A stretch of 64,000 bases of DNA from Abelmoschus esculentus (taxonomy: Eukaryota; Streptophyta; Magnoliopsida; Malvales; Malvaceae), in contig JAUCBN010000035.1 in assembly GCA_035048815.1 (NCBI GenBank), forward strand, positions 3,794,501 through 3,858,500, read 5' to 3'. Under the pieces are notes generated by a model. It worked only from the letters and a program-made list of their open reading frames with translations, did no database searches and had not been told where the DNA came from. Below are positions 45,522-58,227 of this stretch, piece by piece; position 1 is the first letter of the stretch; each line of letters begins with the position of its first letter. A program made the translations under genes and the position numbers.

Positions 45522-48500
45522 TGTCGCGACCTCTTTTGAAAAAACGCGATTTTTTAGGTTGAAAAAGTGTTCGGCGATAAGTTTTTTTTAAAAAAATAAT
45601 GAATTATCAAATTTATTCTTGAAAATCCCAAATTTTAGGAAAACATAATTTAATTTTGAAAAAGGTTGACTTGGAGTCGCCATCGGCCACTTTGGTAGGC
45701 CAGACACCATAAAAATAAACCAGAGATTCGTTTTAAAAAACGGGTTCGGGAGTCGGTTACGTGCAAGGACGACCCTTACAAACGCCCAAAAATTGGTACC
45801 TTTTAAAAACATTACGTGGCATTTGACATTTTAGAGAAAGATATTAATTTAATTTCCCATTGTTAAACGAACATTATTTGAACTTGGATATCCTTTTGAT
45901 TTAAAAGTTACACCACTTTTAAACTTGAGTTGATCGAGGCGTACTCTATATAGGAAACCTCACCCAAATTTAAAAGAATGTAACTTCCGCCTCAAAAAGC
46001 TAAAGTAAAATGCATGATTATTTTTTATTTTGTTCATTTTAAGTTCTAGTCCTAAAATAGGCTTCATTACTTAAGTTTAAAACCTAAAATACTAGCGTTC
46101 ACTAGTTATTTACCTATCCATTTTTAACTCTAAACCTAAGTTTTTATCAAAATTCTAGGTTTTTAATAACACATGAATTCGATGCCAAGGTACACTCTCT
46201 AGGTCAGCATCTTAGTGCGTCAAAACACCAACGTCTTTAGTGTATCCGAGACATAAGATTCACATGTTATGTTACTAGATTTTCTCCCAAATTAAGTTGA
46301 ATTAATTAATTTAAGTGACTAATCCTAAAAAGGCACTAAATTTATTAACCTAAGTTATTTAGGTGACCTCCCTAAAGCATGCTATGCAAAACAACATAAG
46401 ATAAAGTAAACACATGATAAAGGAACTTCAATTTTATTATCAACATGGTACATCATATTACATCAAAAATTTCTCTCCCATGAGTACAAAAAGGGACTTG
46501 AAAGAAAAAGATTACAAAGGGATTCGAAGACAAACCTTGAACAAAAGATAGGACTTAAATTAAGTGTGAAATTAAACTTTAAAGCTTTTAGAAATTTTTA
46601 ATTAAGTTAATTAATTAAACTTTTCTTAACTTCAAATTTTAAATCTTAATTAAAGTCTTAGTGAATTTTAGGTTCAAAGGTTTAATGGGAATGGATTAAA
46701 CTTAATTAAGTTGATTTTTAAATCTTAACTTAGAAACTTTAAATTAATTAAAAGTTTTTAATTAAAGTAATCTCTAAGTTTTAAGAATTTAATTTTAACT
46801 TAATTAAAGTTTAGTGAAATTATTAGACTTTATTAATTTTTAAATCTTAACATTTTGGAAAATTAATTAAAATTTATTTAATTAACTAATTAAAATTATC
46901 TTCCAATTTTTAAGAATTAAAACCTATTTAAAGTCTAAATTGGGTGAATGTCTCAGAGTTTTAAGGCAAAATTAGACCTAATTTAGTTTGATTTTTAAAC
47001 CTTAGAAATTAATTAAAATTAATTAAATTAATTAATTAAAATTATTTTCCAATTTTTAAGAATTTAAAAACCTAATTAAAGTCTAATTTGGAGTGTGTTT
47101 TAAAGTTCAAGGGCAAAAACTAAACCTAATTTGGATTAATTTTAAAACTTAAATTTTTAGGAATTAATTAAAATTAATTAAGATAATTAATTAAAATTAT
47201 TTTCTAATTTTAAGGATTAAATTAAACCTATTAGAGTCTAATTTTTAAGGCTTAAGGGTTAAATTAACTTGTATTAGGTTTAAATTAGATCAAACTAATT
47301 TTAAAGTTTGTTAAAAAAATTAATTAAACCTTAAATTAAGACTTAATTGATTTTCTAAAATCTCTAAAATTAATTTTATTAACCTAATTAAATCTAAATT
47401 AAATTAATTTTTAATCCTAAGGACTTAATTGGATGATTTCTAAAGGTTTGGGGACTAATTGGGGATTCTAGAGGACTTAATTGAATAAAACTAAAGTCCT
47501 AAGGACCTAATTGAAGTTCTGGGGACCTAATTGAAAAGCACCTAAAACCTAAGGGCTAAAAGGGGTTAGAACCTAAAACTGAGGGACCTAAAGGGGAATT
47601 TACCCACCCGTTTAAAAAAACGTGGATCCGGGTTCAACCCGGATCCGACCCGCTCCAAAACCGGCTGCCAAAACGGCAGCGTTTTGCTGCCTACCAAAAA
47701 GCCTTCACGCCGAGTTGGCTCAGCCATTTGGACCGAAGCCAACTCGGCCCAACTCAATGATTCAGAAAACTCTCTGAGGCTAACAACTTAAACCCAGAAA
47801 CCTTGAAGGAAACGGATCAAATGCATGGGTATTAGCTTGGTGTTCTTCGTGTTCTTGGATGAACATGAAGAACACCAAGAACATTCATTTGAACCGCCGC
47901 AGCCTCCGCCCTTGGATCCAACCAGCCGCCGTCCGGCGCCGCTCTGGCGTGTTCACCGGCCACCGCGAAACACGCCGGTCATCGCCCAGAAGCTGCCAAC
48001 CGCCAATTCCGACGCCGGTGAGGTCACCGAAGATTCGAAAACCCGTCCAGAATTGTCAAAACGTCCTTAAATCTAGAGTTTAACACCCTAAAACCACTCA
48101 AAAACCCAGATAACACCCTAAATCAATCGGCTAACACCCAAAAGTTACTTAAACCCAGAAACAATCCAGAATCTACCAAAACTTAAACACCAAAACCATA
48201 TCAGTCGAAACAAACTGAAACGGTGAAAGAGAAGAGTTTCTGAACTTACTAGAAAGCCAAACGCCTTTGCCGATCTTCAGTTCGTCTCCAATCTCCAGAT
48301 CTCCGATCAAATTTGTGTCGATCACCACCTTGCTGCTGCCGATCCAGTTGCCCTCCCCCTTCATTGATTCGGTTGAATCCCTTTTAAAGGGATTCAACAC
48401 CCAAAATCCTAATCCAAGAAAAACTTTATCCTAATCAACACAAATCTCAACTGAAAACACTCCCTCAAATCCCTGAGAATCCGGCCGTTAGTCACCCACC

Positions 48501-48633
48501 ACTCAAGCACATCCAACCGACTCTGTTTCCAGATTTTCCAATTTTTCAATTTTTTTTTGTAATAAAATATATTATTATATTACTAGTTATTATTAATTAT
48601 TATTATTATTATACATTATTTTTCGTGTTGACA
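45522..48633. mobile_element. 3.1-kb TG...CA element (solo-LTR-like) inserted in a SINE
   Basis: It begins TGTCGCGACCTC and ends CGTGTTGACA, so the ends are imperfect inverted repeats of the LTR TG...CA type. The flanking 5-mers ATAGC and ATCGG match at 3 of 5 positions, consistent with a worn target duplication. 46000-47560 is dominated by AATTAAxTTAATTAA-type words and TAATTGAA phrases; 47560-48420 is much more GC-rich, with a strong hairpin at 47837-47878. No reverse transcriptase, integrase or gag sequence is seen, so a long solo LTR (lengths seen in Tat/Ogre-type gypsy elements) is the best reading. Confidence 0.65.
47837..47878. repeat. 18-bp-stem hairpin in the 3.1-kb element
   Basis: The left arm TTGGTGTTCTTCGTGTTC and the right arm GAACATGAAGAACACCAA pair at 17 of 18 positions around a 6-base loop. 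Confidence 0.85.
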
Positions 48634-48725
48634 ATCGGTGATATTAGTAGAGTGATTGAGCGATCAATATTAAATGGTGAAGATTATAATCTAGAACAGA
48701 TATTATTGTAATCATCATTAGTTAA
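48634..48725 (+). mobile_element. SINE family A, 3' half of the interrupted copy
   Basis: It contains GGTGATATTAGTAGAGTGATT, GAGCGATCAATATTAAATGG and CTAGAACAGATATTATTGTA, matching the second half of 4575-4735. Confidence 0.75.
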
Positions 48726-49129
48726 TTTAAAAAATGAAATTATTACATAGTTTTCGTTAACTACATTATTTATAAAATTATCTAATAAAATATATAAAAA
48801 TATTATTTTATAAAAATAAAAAGATAAGATAATTTAATTTTAAAAATAAGATAAAAATAATTATGGGGTGAAATTATGAATGACGTGATGAGCATGAAAA
48901 GAGCTATGATTAAATATTAGGATAAATAAAGGTCTATTAAACTTTTAAATTTAAAATTCAAATAAAAAAATTATTTTATTATTATTTAAATTAAAAACAC
49001 CTCAAATATAATCATACCAAATATTTTTGAAAAAAATTTCTTCCCATAGTAAACTTAGCTTCGTCTCCGTCTCATTAGAAAAGGAGTGTAAAACCAGACG
49101 TGGAAATACAGTGAAGTGGACGATGTTAA
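48726..49129. other. AT-rich spacer between two LTR-like elements
   Basis: No feature recognised. Confidence 0.4.
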
Positions 49130-51295
49130 TGTAACACCCTGATTCGGATATCACATTGGGCCTCCGGCTCAAAACTTGTATTTCAAAATTTCCTTTGAAA
49201 GTCCAATAATAAAATCAAACTCGGGTCCAAACGCGATCTATAAAATCAATTTAAATTAAAACAAAAGCCCAAAATAATTTACAGTAAACGGAGCTCCAAA
49301 TATTATAAACTCATTTAAAACATTAGACCCAAATTAAAATAACAAAGTTACGAAATACATATAGGGTTTGACATAGTACTACCCCACTATCTAATAAATG
49401 TACTCTAACAACACGGTCGATGCTGAAATCCAAACCTCGATGATGCTCCTCGAAACCGGCTTCACTTAACCTACGCACGAAAACACATTTCGAACGCTGA
49501 GCTACAAAAGCTCAGTGGGTACGCCGAACTCGGCCAACATCTTGCATATCATAAGCAGTAAAGCATGGTATATAAATCTCGTGCATGATATGATGGTCTA
49601 GCATGCTTGCCTATCATATGGCATAAATGAATGTATATTATCGCACACAGCGTATACAAATCATATCAAGTCAACACACAAGAGTGAGGCCCCGCGTCCA
49701 TAGAGCATCGGGATCCTACACTCAGGATTGAGGTCGCCCTCAAATCCTATGCCCGGAATGTTACATCGGATATCTTCGAACGAGGCCGCCCAACGTTCGG
49801 AAAGGAGTGGAGGCCGCCCAACCAACCATATGCTCGGAATGTTACATCGAATATCTTCAAGTGAGGTCGCCCAATACTCGGAATAAAAGTCTTCAATACA
49901 TCACCCGACAAATTACACCGGATGGCTTTCGACGTGTTGCAATACTTATAGATATCCGGATTTTCAACATACAAGAACTCAAACCACACAAACGGTCCAC
50001 CGAGGATCTTAGCACAACAAGATATATTAAGAGTATCTCAATTTAGCCTTTCGTGGTTACAATTATCGATTTTGGTTTAACAATCCATTTCATAGCTTTT
50101 AAGATTAATGGGACTATTTGTTATCATCGAACCTCAATTCTCTACGCAAACTTGGCCAGATTACACAGGGGTATCGATACCCTTAGATGGGGTATCGAAA
50201 CAGACTGCATCGATACCCACTCAAAGAGGGCATCGAACCACGGATATCGATACCAACATCGATACCCTTAACCAACTCAAGGGTCAACAAAGGAGGGATT
50301 ATCCGATTTGATACCAGTATTGAACCGAAAATGCCACTGGAAGGTTCGGTATCGAACCATGGTTCGATACCCCTAGCTAGAAAGCCTATTTTTCTCTCAG
50401 GAGTATCGATACACGGGCCACCGGTATCGATAACCCTTGCACGATTTGCAGTTTTGCACTTAGAAATTTTAGAGATTCTTCCCCAAACTCAATCTAATCG
50501 ATCTTAAAGTGTTCATACTCGTTCCTTAAGATGTTTAGGATGTTTTAATATCATTTTCCCGTCATTAAACACATAAGTGTGAATTTCACCATTAATGTCC
50601 TTAAGCTTCCAACCAAGCACACATGCATCAAAACTCTATATGTATGCAACTACCATGATATGAATAATGAAAAGGAGGAGTTGGGAGTACCAACCTTAAG
50701 CTAAAAAGCAGTAAAACGAACTCTCTATTCTTTTACAAGCTTCCTCCTTCCCCAAGCTCTTGGAAGACTCTCCCACTTGTTTCTCTACAAGGGAAGATGA
50801 ACAACAGATTAGCAACGTCTTGGGATGTTTCTTGAGCCTAAAAACACTGGAAAAACTCATATACTAAGCCCTCAAAACTCAACTCGGACTCCACCCAAAA
50901 TCCCACTTAAACCTTCATTTTCACCAAACTCACTAATTTTTACCTTGTTTTAAAGATCCTTAGCAACCCACTAACTCTCCCTCCGGACCCTAAATGAGAT
51001 TCTAAGCAACAACTCCAAAGATTCAACCTTTAGCTATCACTTCCTTGCTTCTAAGGTGAGGGAGAAGAGATGTGAAAAAGAGAAGAATGATATCATCTTT
51101 TACAGAAAATTAAAACCCCAACCCTCTCTTTCTCATCTCATTTTGATAGTTACCAAAATACCCTCAACCTAACAACACCAAAGTCCAACAACTACAAGCC
51201 CAAAAGCCCAAGGCCCAGTTGCCTAACTTAGGCCCAAAATCAAAGTTCAAATCCTCGGGTTAACCCGATACTCGGATCCGAACCGGGTCGTTACA
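49130..51295 (+). mobile_element. Complete 2.2-kb LTR-like element, copy 2
   Basis: It begins TGTAACACCC and ends GGGTCGTTACA, an inverted-repeat TG...CA pair. The flanking GTTAA and ATTAA agree at 4 of 5 positions as a target duplication. It holds no gene; open frames inside run through repeat text. Compared with copy 1 (1972-3466) it keeps the full 3' part (50615-51295), which includes a pyrimidine-rich stretch and an acidic-free, stop-rich sequence. The size and lack of coding DNA fit a solo LTR. Confidence 0.75.
50170..50433. repeat. GTATCGATAC palindrome cluster in LTR copy 2
   Basis: Full GTATCGATAC or GATATCGATACC sites lie near 50171, 50243 and 50403, with many half sites (GGTATCGAA, CATCGATACCC, GGTTCGATACCC) between them. 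It is more eroded than the cluster at 3051-3305. Confidence 0.85.
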
Positions 51296-53560
51296 ATTAA
51301 CATACCCTTTATTTGAAGGGTTAATTTTAAAAAATATATTCTAACTATACTTGTCCTTGGTTTTGAGTTTAAAAATTAATTTTAATTAAGAATATGTATC
51401 AGATATTATAACTCATTTTCTTACTGAAAATTGACGGTAGATGTGTCGAACGATTTTTTAAATTAAAAAATTAAAATTATCAAAAGAAGTTAATTGGTAT
51501 ACCTACTATTAGTTACTAACGATAAATAATTAAGAAATAGATAACGATATACAACAACGATAATAGTGAATTCTAACAAGATGCACAACAACAATGATAA
51601 TTTAAAAATTTTAAATTAAAAATTAAAGATTATTTTGTAAAATTTTAAACTATTAATATTTTAAATAAATGAAAAAACATGTACAATGTTTTAATTGAAT
51701 AATAATTTTTTTAATTATTATTAATTATTATATATTTGAATTTATTAAAATAAAATTTTAAATACTTGTTTTCAGTTAAAAATATTTTTAAATATTTTGT
51801 ACCTACTTTTTAAATCTTATTTGAGTGATCGGATGACTGACTCATGCAGTGCGATACTGATGCTGAGACGAAAAGGAGCTGAGATTATTTTTACAAAAGG
51901 AAAGAAAAGGAACTCAGAAATTATGATGAAAAAGGTAAAGAACAGAAGCCGAGAAATCCTTTTGTGTATGCAATGATTAACCCAGTGGCACCGTTGCTAC
52001 GCCGTTTGTTTCTCGCTAAGAATTGGCGTTGCGCTAGATCCCCGTTCTGTTTACGTCGGTGCCACTGCCACTGCCACTGCCACCCAATTCCCTCCCCTTG
52101 AGAAAATCGATACTAATTGGTTACAGCTGAGCGCAAGCCTTGGATCACGGGACACACATTTTGGAGTTACTTCAAGGAGGGTGGGTTCTTCACTCTCAAG
52201 TCTAGGACTTCTGCCAGAGGGATTTCTATAATTTGTTATTAATCAGTTTTGATGGACAAGGGTACCATACCCACCCTATATAATTTTAAAAGATAAGAGA
52301 GCCAAAACTAAAATAAATTTATAAAAAAATTAATTTTAAAAGAATTTAATTAAAAAAACAAAATTAAAAAAAATCAGGGTGGAGTGATTGTCCCTCTCAT
52401 CCTATATAATTTTGTCCCTGGATGCTAAACATTAATGGACAAGATTTTATATTTTTAGTAGATTGAATTTTTAAATTTAATCGTTATTTTTAACTTCACA
52501 TTATTTGAAGCATAGGTTAGTGGTTGGTTAGTTAGAGTTACGAATAAACTTAAGGGTATTTGAGTACAATCATGCCCTCTAAAAATTTTAATATTTTTTA
52601 TATATTTTTATATTTTTTATTAATAATCTAATTTTGCACCCTCTAAACTCTCAGAATTTACACCCTTACGTTTATATTATAACTATTTTGATAGTTTATG
52701 TTTTCTTATATAAAATTTTAAATTTATCCCGGTTAAAGCTATTTATATATTATCGTTCATTCTCTTTAAGTCCCGGATTTAAAATTTATCAAAATAAAAT
52801 TTTTCTTAAGAGTCTCCCCTTCATGTAGAAATAAAAACTAAATTATATATATATAAACTTGACATCATTAGAATTTCACTTTTATACTGTTATTATTACC
52901 TTCAAATTATTGTCCCCCTAGTGGTTATTATTATTCAACTAAGAGTCAATACATATTTTTCTCCTAACTTTGACCATAGATATTTAGTTGGCCTCCGAAC
53001 TCGTTTTGGACCTATTCAGCTCTACAGCTTGGCCTTATGTATCGATTTGGAACCAGGGATGAGACCGTCGGTCACCGTCAATTTTTGTTATCCAATAGTA
53101 ATAAAATATTTAAATTTAAAATTTTATTATAGCTCTTAAAATTTTTAATTTTATACATTTTTAGTTTTTCCCTTATTTGAAAATAAAAGAAAATTATCTG
53201 TACTAAATGTATAATCTCTAGGCAATTAATGTATGTCATATATGTGACATTAAAAATGTACCTGTACACTTGTCCTTGACTTCTTAGTTGGTACCTAAAT
53301 TATTTTCCACTTGTTGGATACTTGTACTTTGAACTTATAACAAAATTGACTGGTTGGAATGATGTTGGTCTCTCCAATGCTCCCTCCTTAAGTCTGGGCC
53401 TGTTGGTCTTCACAGCGAACTGCACCACTACCCAAATCCTACTGAGTCCTTAAGAAACTGGCATCATGTCATGGGCTTCGAAAGGACAACCAGAAGGATA
53501 GCAAAAAGAATATCCTTATGGGAAGGAACTCTCTTTCTGTCTATGTAGACAACCGAAACA
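51296..53560. other. Intergenic DNA, no gene assigned
   Basis: AT-rich except 51830-52260. That patch contains a 42-codon frame at 51973-52101 starting MINPVAPLLRRLFLAKNWRC and ending in alternating Cys-His residues; it looks like an organelle presequence but nothing downstream continues it. 52900-53100 and 53330-53540 are mixed-composition patches with no recognisable frame. Confidence 0.35.
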
Positions 53561-53742
53561 TGAAAATTATTAGTCAATTTGTGATTACAAAGGACCGTTC
53601 ATCTTAATTTTTTTTAAGTAAATCATTATTTTTTTCTTACATATAATTAGTGGATGAACAGTTATTAGATACTTAAAAAACCAATTTTAATTGTTTAGAC
53701 TATAAATGACGTGATAAATAAAATTCACCTAATAATTTCTCC
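53561..53742. mobile_element. Mutator-type MITE, decayed
   Basis: It shows GAAAATTATTAG at the left and AATTCACCTAATAATTTCTCC at the right, with the internal blocks ATGACGTGAT and GATGAACAGTTATTAGATAC of the 212-bp family. No clean target duplication remains. Confidence 0.6.
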
Positions 53743-54524
53743 AAAAGCGGACAACTAATCTTCCACAATCTTTGCTTTGTTATATTACCCTTTAATAACA
53801 CAAGGGTAAAATATTTAAAAGATATATGACTAGATTTTTTTTGTTAAATTTTCTGATTATTAAAAGTTATAAATAATTTAAAAATAATAATAAATTGGTT
53901 ACGTGTTATTAAAAAAATTATAAATGATAACGTGGTATATAAAAAATGGTATAATAAAATATTTAATCTTCTATACGAGTGATAGTCTCTTGGTCAAAAA
54001 CTAACTATATAAATTTCTTAAACCACAAAAAAAAATTATAAAAAATCCCCAATAAAACCTGAATGCCTCTTAGTTATATTTTTCATAGTCTCATAATAAT
54101 TATAAGATATTATTTGTTTATATATATTTACTTTTTTATTTATATATATCTTACGAACAATAATTAAAATTAAAATCTCTTAAAATAAATATCATCTTTT
54201 TTTTATAAAAAATCTTTTAGTAAATAAAACTATTATAGTCTCTTAAGCTTAATTGTTTTTGTCACTGTGTCTCTCCTATGCAAATTCTGTTGGTCTGTCC
54301 GTATAAATCCGAGACCTGAGCCCTTCAAATCAATAATTAAGTACTGAGTAATTGAGGTTTGATATGACTCCAATGATTTTGTTAGTAAACACACTGGACC
54401 GACGATACCAGCTGGGTAGGTGGTGGAACCCATGGAACATGATGAAGGGTCCAGTACAGGGACAACATCAATCAAATACACAGAAAGACAGCAGCACGGC
54501 GTAATAGATAAAATTTTTCTTATC
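53743..54524. other. AT-rich intergenic DNA, no gene assigned
   Basis: A minus-strand frame of 82 codons at 54233-54481 has mixed composition but no motif I recognise; it could be a relic exon. Confidence 0.35.
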
Positions 54525-54750
54525 TTTTTATTATATATATTTTAATTTTTAAAAAAAATTATTTTTAATCATAACTCTTATTTTTTATATATTAAACCCT
54601 AAATTATATACCTTAAAAAATATATTATATCTATAATTTTCTAAACGTTAGTTACAATCTTAACTTTGAACCATAAACCTTAAATCATCTAATTTAAAAC
54701 AGAGACATAAAGGAAAACATAAAAAAGAGATAGATAAATTTGAAACTCAA
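54525..54750 (+). repeat. CCCTAAA-rich dispersed repeat, single decayed copy
   Basis: Matches the unit at 19930-20110: TAATCATAACTCTTA, ATATTAAACCCTAAA, TACCTTAAAAAATA, TAAATCATCTAATTTAAAAC and AGAGACATAAA in the same order. Confidence 0.6.
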
Positions 54751-57700
54751 CGTAATAACTACGTGTGTTTCTTTATTTCAAGTTATTCTTATTAACCGAA
54801 ATGGATACAATTGGAGACGAAATTATATGATGGTTGAGAGAGATAATCGTTTTTAAAGATTTTTTTAAATTTATTTAAATTTTTAAAAATTAATTTATTT
54901 ATAAATTTATTTTTTATTTTTAAATATTTATATTTTATTTTTAACCTTAAATTCTGGTTTTATCCTTTTACTTATTTAATTTCTTTTCAGATCCTAAATT
55001 TAGGTGTAAACATCAAGATTTGTATTTTAATTGTCGTATATTTTCTTTACGTTTGTAAACATCAAGATTTATTTTTTGGGGGTTACATTAGGCATAAACA
55101 TGAAGTGAAGAACTGTCTAATTTGGTTTTAGTCTCTTCATTACGTTGAAATTCAAGATTTAGTCCCTTTGTTTTTTTTATAGTACTCTGTTTTCTTGAGA
55201 TTTTGTTCCGGTAAATCTAGGCTATCCCACGTTACACACCTGATTGTGGTGGGTGAAAATCTAAGTAGAATTTTTCTGAATAAATAATGTCTTCGTATTA
55301 AAATTTGCTTAAGCGATATCAAACTACTTATTGTGGATCTTTTAATTTTATTATGTTATTAGTATTTTTTATATTGACAAAACTTGATCCTGGCTAATCC
55401 GTACTAACCCACGTTGCACACATGACTATTGTGGATAAACCTCCTAGTAAAGATTTTCTACATACACAATACCTCAAACTCAAAATATGTTTAAACAATA
55501 CAAAGTTGTTTATCACTTGAACCTTTTAATTTTATTATGTTATCGTTATGTTCATATTAATAACACTATAAAAAAGTCATTTATAATTATTCTTTAATAG
55601 TCTAAAAATATTATAAGGAAGTATTTGTTCATACATCCTTAACCCTTTAACAGTATGCATCTTACACATATATTATATAAAATAGTTAATCGTGTTATTA
55701 ATTTAGACTCACTAATAATCTTATAAAACTTGTTTTCAATAAATAATCTTATAAAAGTATAGGGCTAAGCCAATATCAAATTAAAGTAAAACAATTAAAT
55801 CTAAATTTCAGTAGACAGACTAAAATCATTATTAGACCAAACGAGAAATTATTGATTTCGGTTCGTAAAGTTTATCATGAGAAATGCCATAAAATAATAC
55901 AAAATTTTCCAAAAAAATTTAGAAATATAGCTAATAATTAAGTAAAGAAATTAATGAAGTGATAACGCTGATAAATTTAGGGGGTTGGAATTTGCCAAAA
56001 CCATATTTAAACAATAACGACATGGACAATGAAGCTGAGTTTAAAGGTTCTAAATGGTCCTTGAATTAAATCCCATATTTAGTAGGATTTGAGATAAGTA
56101 GACGAAACATAAATATTTTAAAAAAATAAATTTATAAATAAATTAATTTTTTAAAATATTAAATAAATAATTCTAATTGTCTTCTCTTTCGAATAACTTC
56201 GTTCCTGAGCTTGCATATTTTGATCTTGATATATTAATTTATTAAATTTATACCATGAAATTGAATGATCATTTAGAGTTACACAAAATAAAAATGCGAG
56301 TTTATATTTACTAGTATTAAAACCTATATTTTTGTTTTGGATAAAAATTCAAACCAATATAATTTTTAATATAATTTTTTATTCGATCGAATATCTAGAT
56401 CGAATAGAAATGTCACAGTTCCTAAAAAATAATAATTAATGGGATCATTTTAAAACCCCACGAAAATGATGAAAAACGGTCCATCTTTCTCTAGATAAGG
56501 ATGTGGCAACCATATCATCCTTGTTAATAATGGACCAAGATTTTGTTTTAGATTTTATTCCTTTGACCGACTCCAATCGTTTTAGTTTTGATGCAGAAGC
56601 TATAGCACACCATATTCTAGACTTCAGAAATTTGGGTTTGGTTTTCTTTCGTCTTTCTTCGTAGACATGTTACGGACATGTCTTATAAGTAACAAATATC
56701 AACGTTATTGTCATAACAATGCACCAGTTGAACACATATAATTTACCATCGGTTGTATAGTCCGACGAGATGAGGACGGAACTAGAACAAAATATTAAAA
56801 AGGATAAATCTATTAAGTTTTTAGTTTTAAAAAATAAGAGTAAAAAATTTATTTAATTAATATTTAAACTAAAAGCACCTAAAACGATATTATACAAAAA
56901 AAAGAAAGCTGTTAAGGCTTCTTTCTCTTTTACGAGACATCAGATCTCTTAATTAACGTCCAAAGTTTGAATTATGTTGTGAATAGAAAAAAATCAGTTG
57001 AAAGCAATGATAAAATTTGAAGTAAAAGTTTTAGGGTGGTCGACTTAAATATTTAAAAAACTTGGAGGTTTAAACGATTTTTTTAAAAACTTGGAGGTTT
57101 AAACAAAAAATAATAATTTTAAGAGATATAACAAAAAAAAAATAAAAAATAAATTTAATTAAAAATATCAATGTTGTCAATTTAATCTTTATGTCTATTC
57201 AATAATTTATAAAAATGTATACGTCTGAAGGAGACGTCCTTCAAGTGGCTTGGCTATACCTTGCCACATTTATGATTTGCAAGCTACGCCTTCTGCTTCT
57301 GGTAAATATATTAATGACTCATTTTCATGATTGTAATTAAAGTATATATGACAAAAATTAGGTCATAGTTCGTACCATGTAACAATCATGTGTCACGTAC
57401 AAGATCTAGCTACTTGTTAAATCTGCAATGAATGCCATTCCATATGGGGCATGACTTATCCAAACAAGACAGTGCCCTATTTACGCTTCTGGTTAATTTT
57501 CGTAGTCATTTTATTTAATATTATGAAGGGATTATATGATATTATTTGTTATTACTTTTAAAATTTTAAAAACGTATACATACCGTATAAACTACGTTGG
57601 TCGTACCGTGAATCCCTAATCTAGCTCTTGTCATTCACCTTTCTATTTTAGTGAAAGTAAGAAGTTAAGAGCAACTTTGCCCTAAATATATTTTCAACTG

Positions 57701-57811
57701 TATGTGTATCCTTCATCCTTATCACTTCCAACAGAAAATTTACTGAAGATATATTGTTATTACAGGTGGCTGGCTTTGGTTGGCTTATGTTACAACTTTG
57801 CCCTAAACGAC
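54751..57811. other. AT-rich intergenic DNA, no gene
   Basis: No gene found. 55180-55510 contains two parallel phrases (GTTACACACCTGATTGTGGTG and GTTGCACACATGACTATTGTG), a decayed direct duplication. AAAAACTTGGAGGTTTAAAC is repeated at about 57055 and 57087. Confidence 0.4.
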
Positions 57812-58021
57812 GGGAGATTATATCATTAACTATTTTTATCACCTAATATGTGGTTCATATAATTAAATCCGTTTATCTTTAAATAATTATACGATAACTA
57901 CACGTTCAACTGTTATAAGTAAAAAGATGTGATGATTCACCTTAAAAAATATGAAATAGATGAATCTGATTGATTGAAAACACAAATAACACGATGAAAA
58001 AAAATCGTGATATAATTTCTC
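57812..58021. mobile_element. Mutator-type MITE
   Basis: The left end GGGAGATTATATCATT faces GTGATATAATTTCTC at the right, and the inside carries GTGATGATTCACCTTAAAAA. The flanks CTAAACGAC and ATAAATAGC agree at 6 of 9 positions. Length 210 bases, as in the 24319 and 61085 copies. Confidence 0.6.
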
Positions 58022-58179
58022 ATAAATAGCACATGATGTCTTCCATAAGAAGTTGTGTGGGAGATTGAAGGCTTAATTTAACTGTAATTATTGACCATGG
58101 TCATGGATAACCTTTTTAAGACAAACAGACAAGCCATGTTGTTTCACATTATTGTATGTACTACATGCAACTGTTATAT

Positions 58180-58206
58180 GATCAATATATATATATATAT
58201 ATATAT
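58180..58206. repeat. (AT)n microsatellite
   Basis: A run of alternating A and T next to the left edge of the foldback element. Confidence 0.9.
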
Positions 58207-58227
58207 GAAAATTCTACCACGGGAGTC

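Noticed and set aside
47825..48083. Two overlapping plus-strand frames with Pro- and Arg-rich translations
   Set aside because: They lie in the GC-rich section of the TG...CA element, overlap each other in different frames and match no family.
54233..54481. 82-codon minus-strand frame of mixed composition
   Set aside because: No motif recognised and flanks are repeat DNA; it may be a relic but cannot be supported as a gene.
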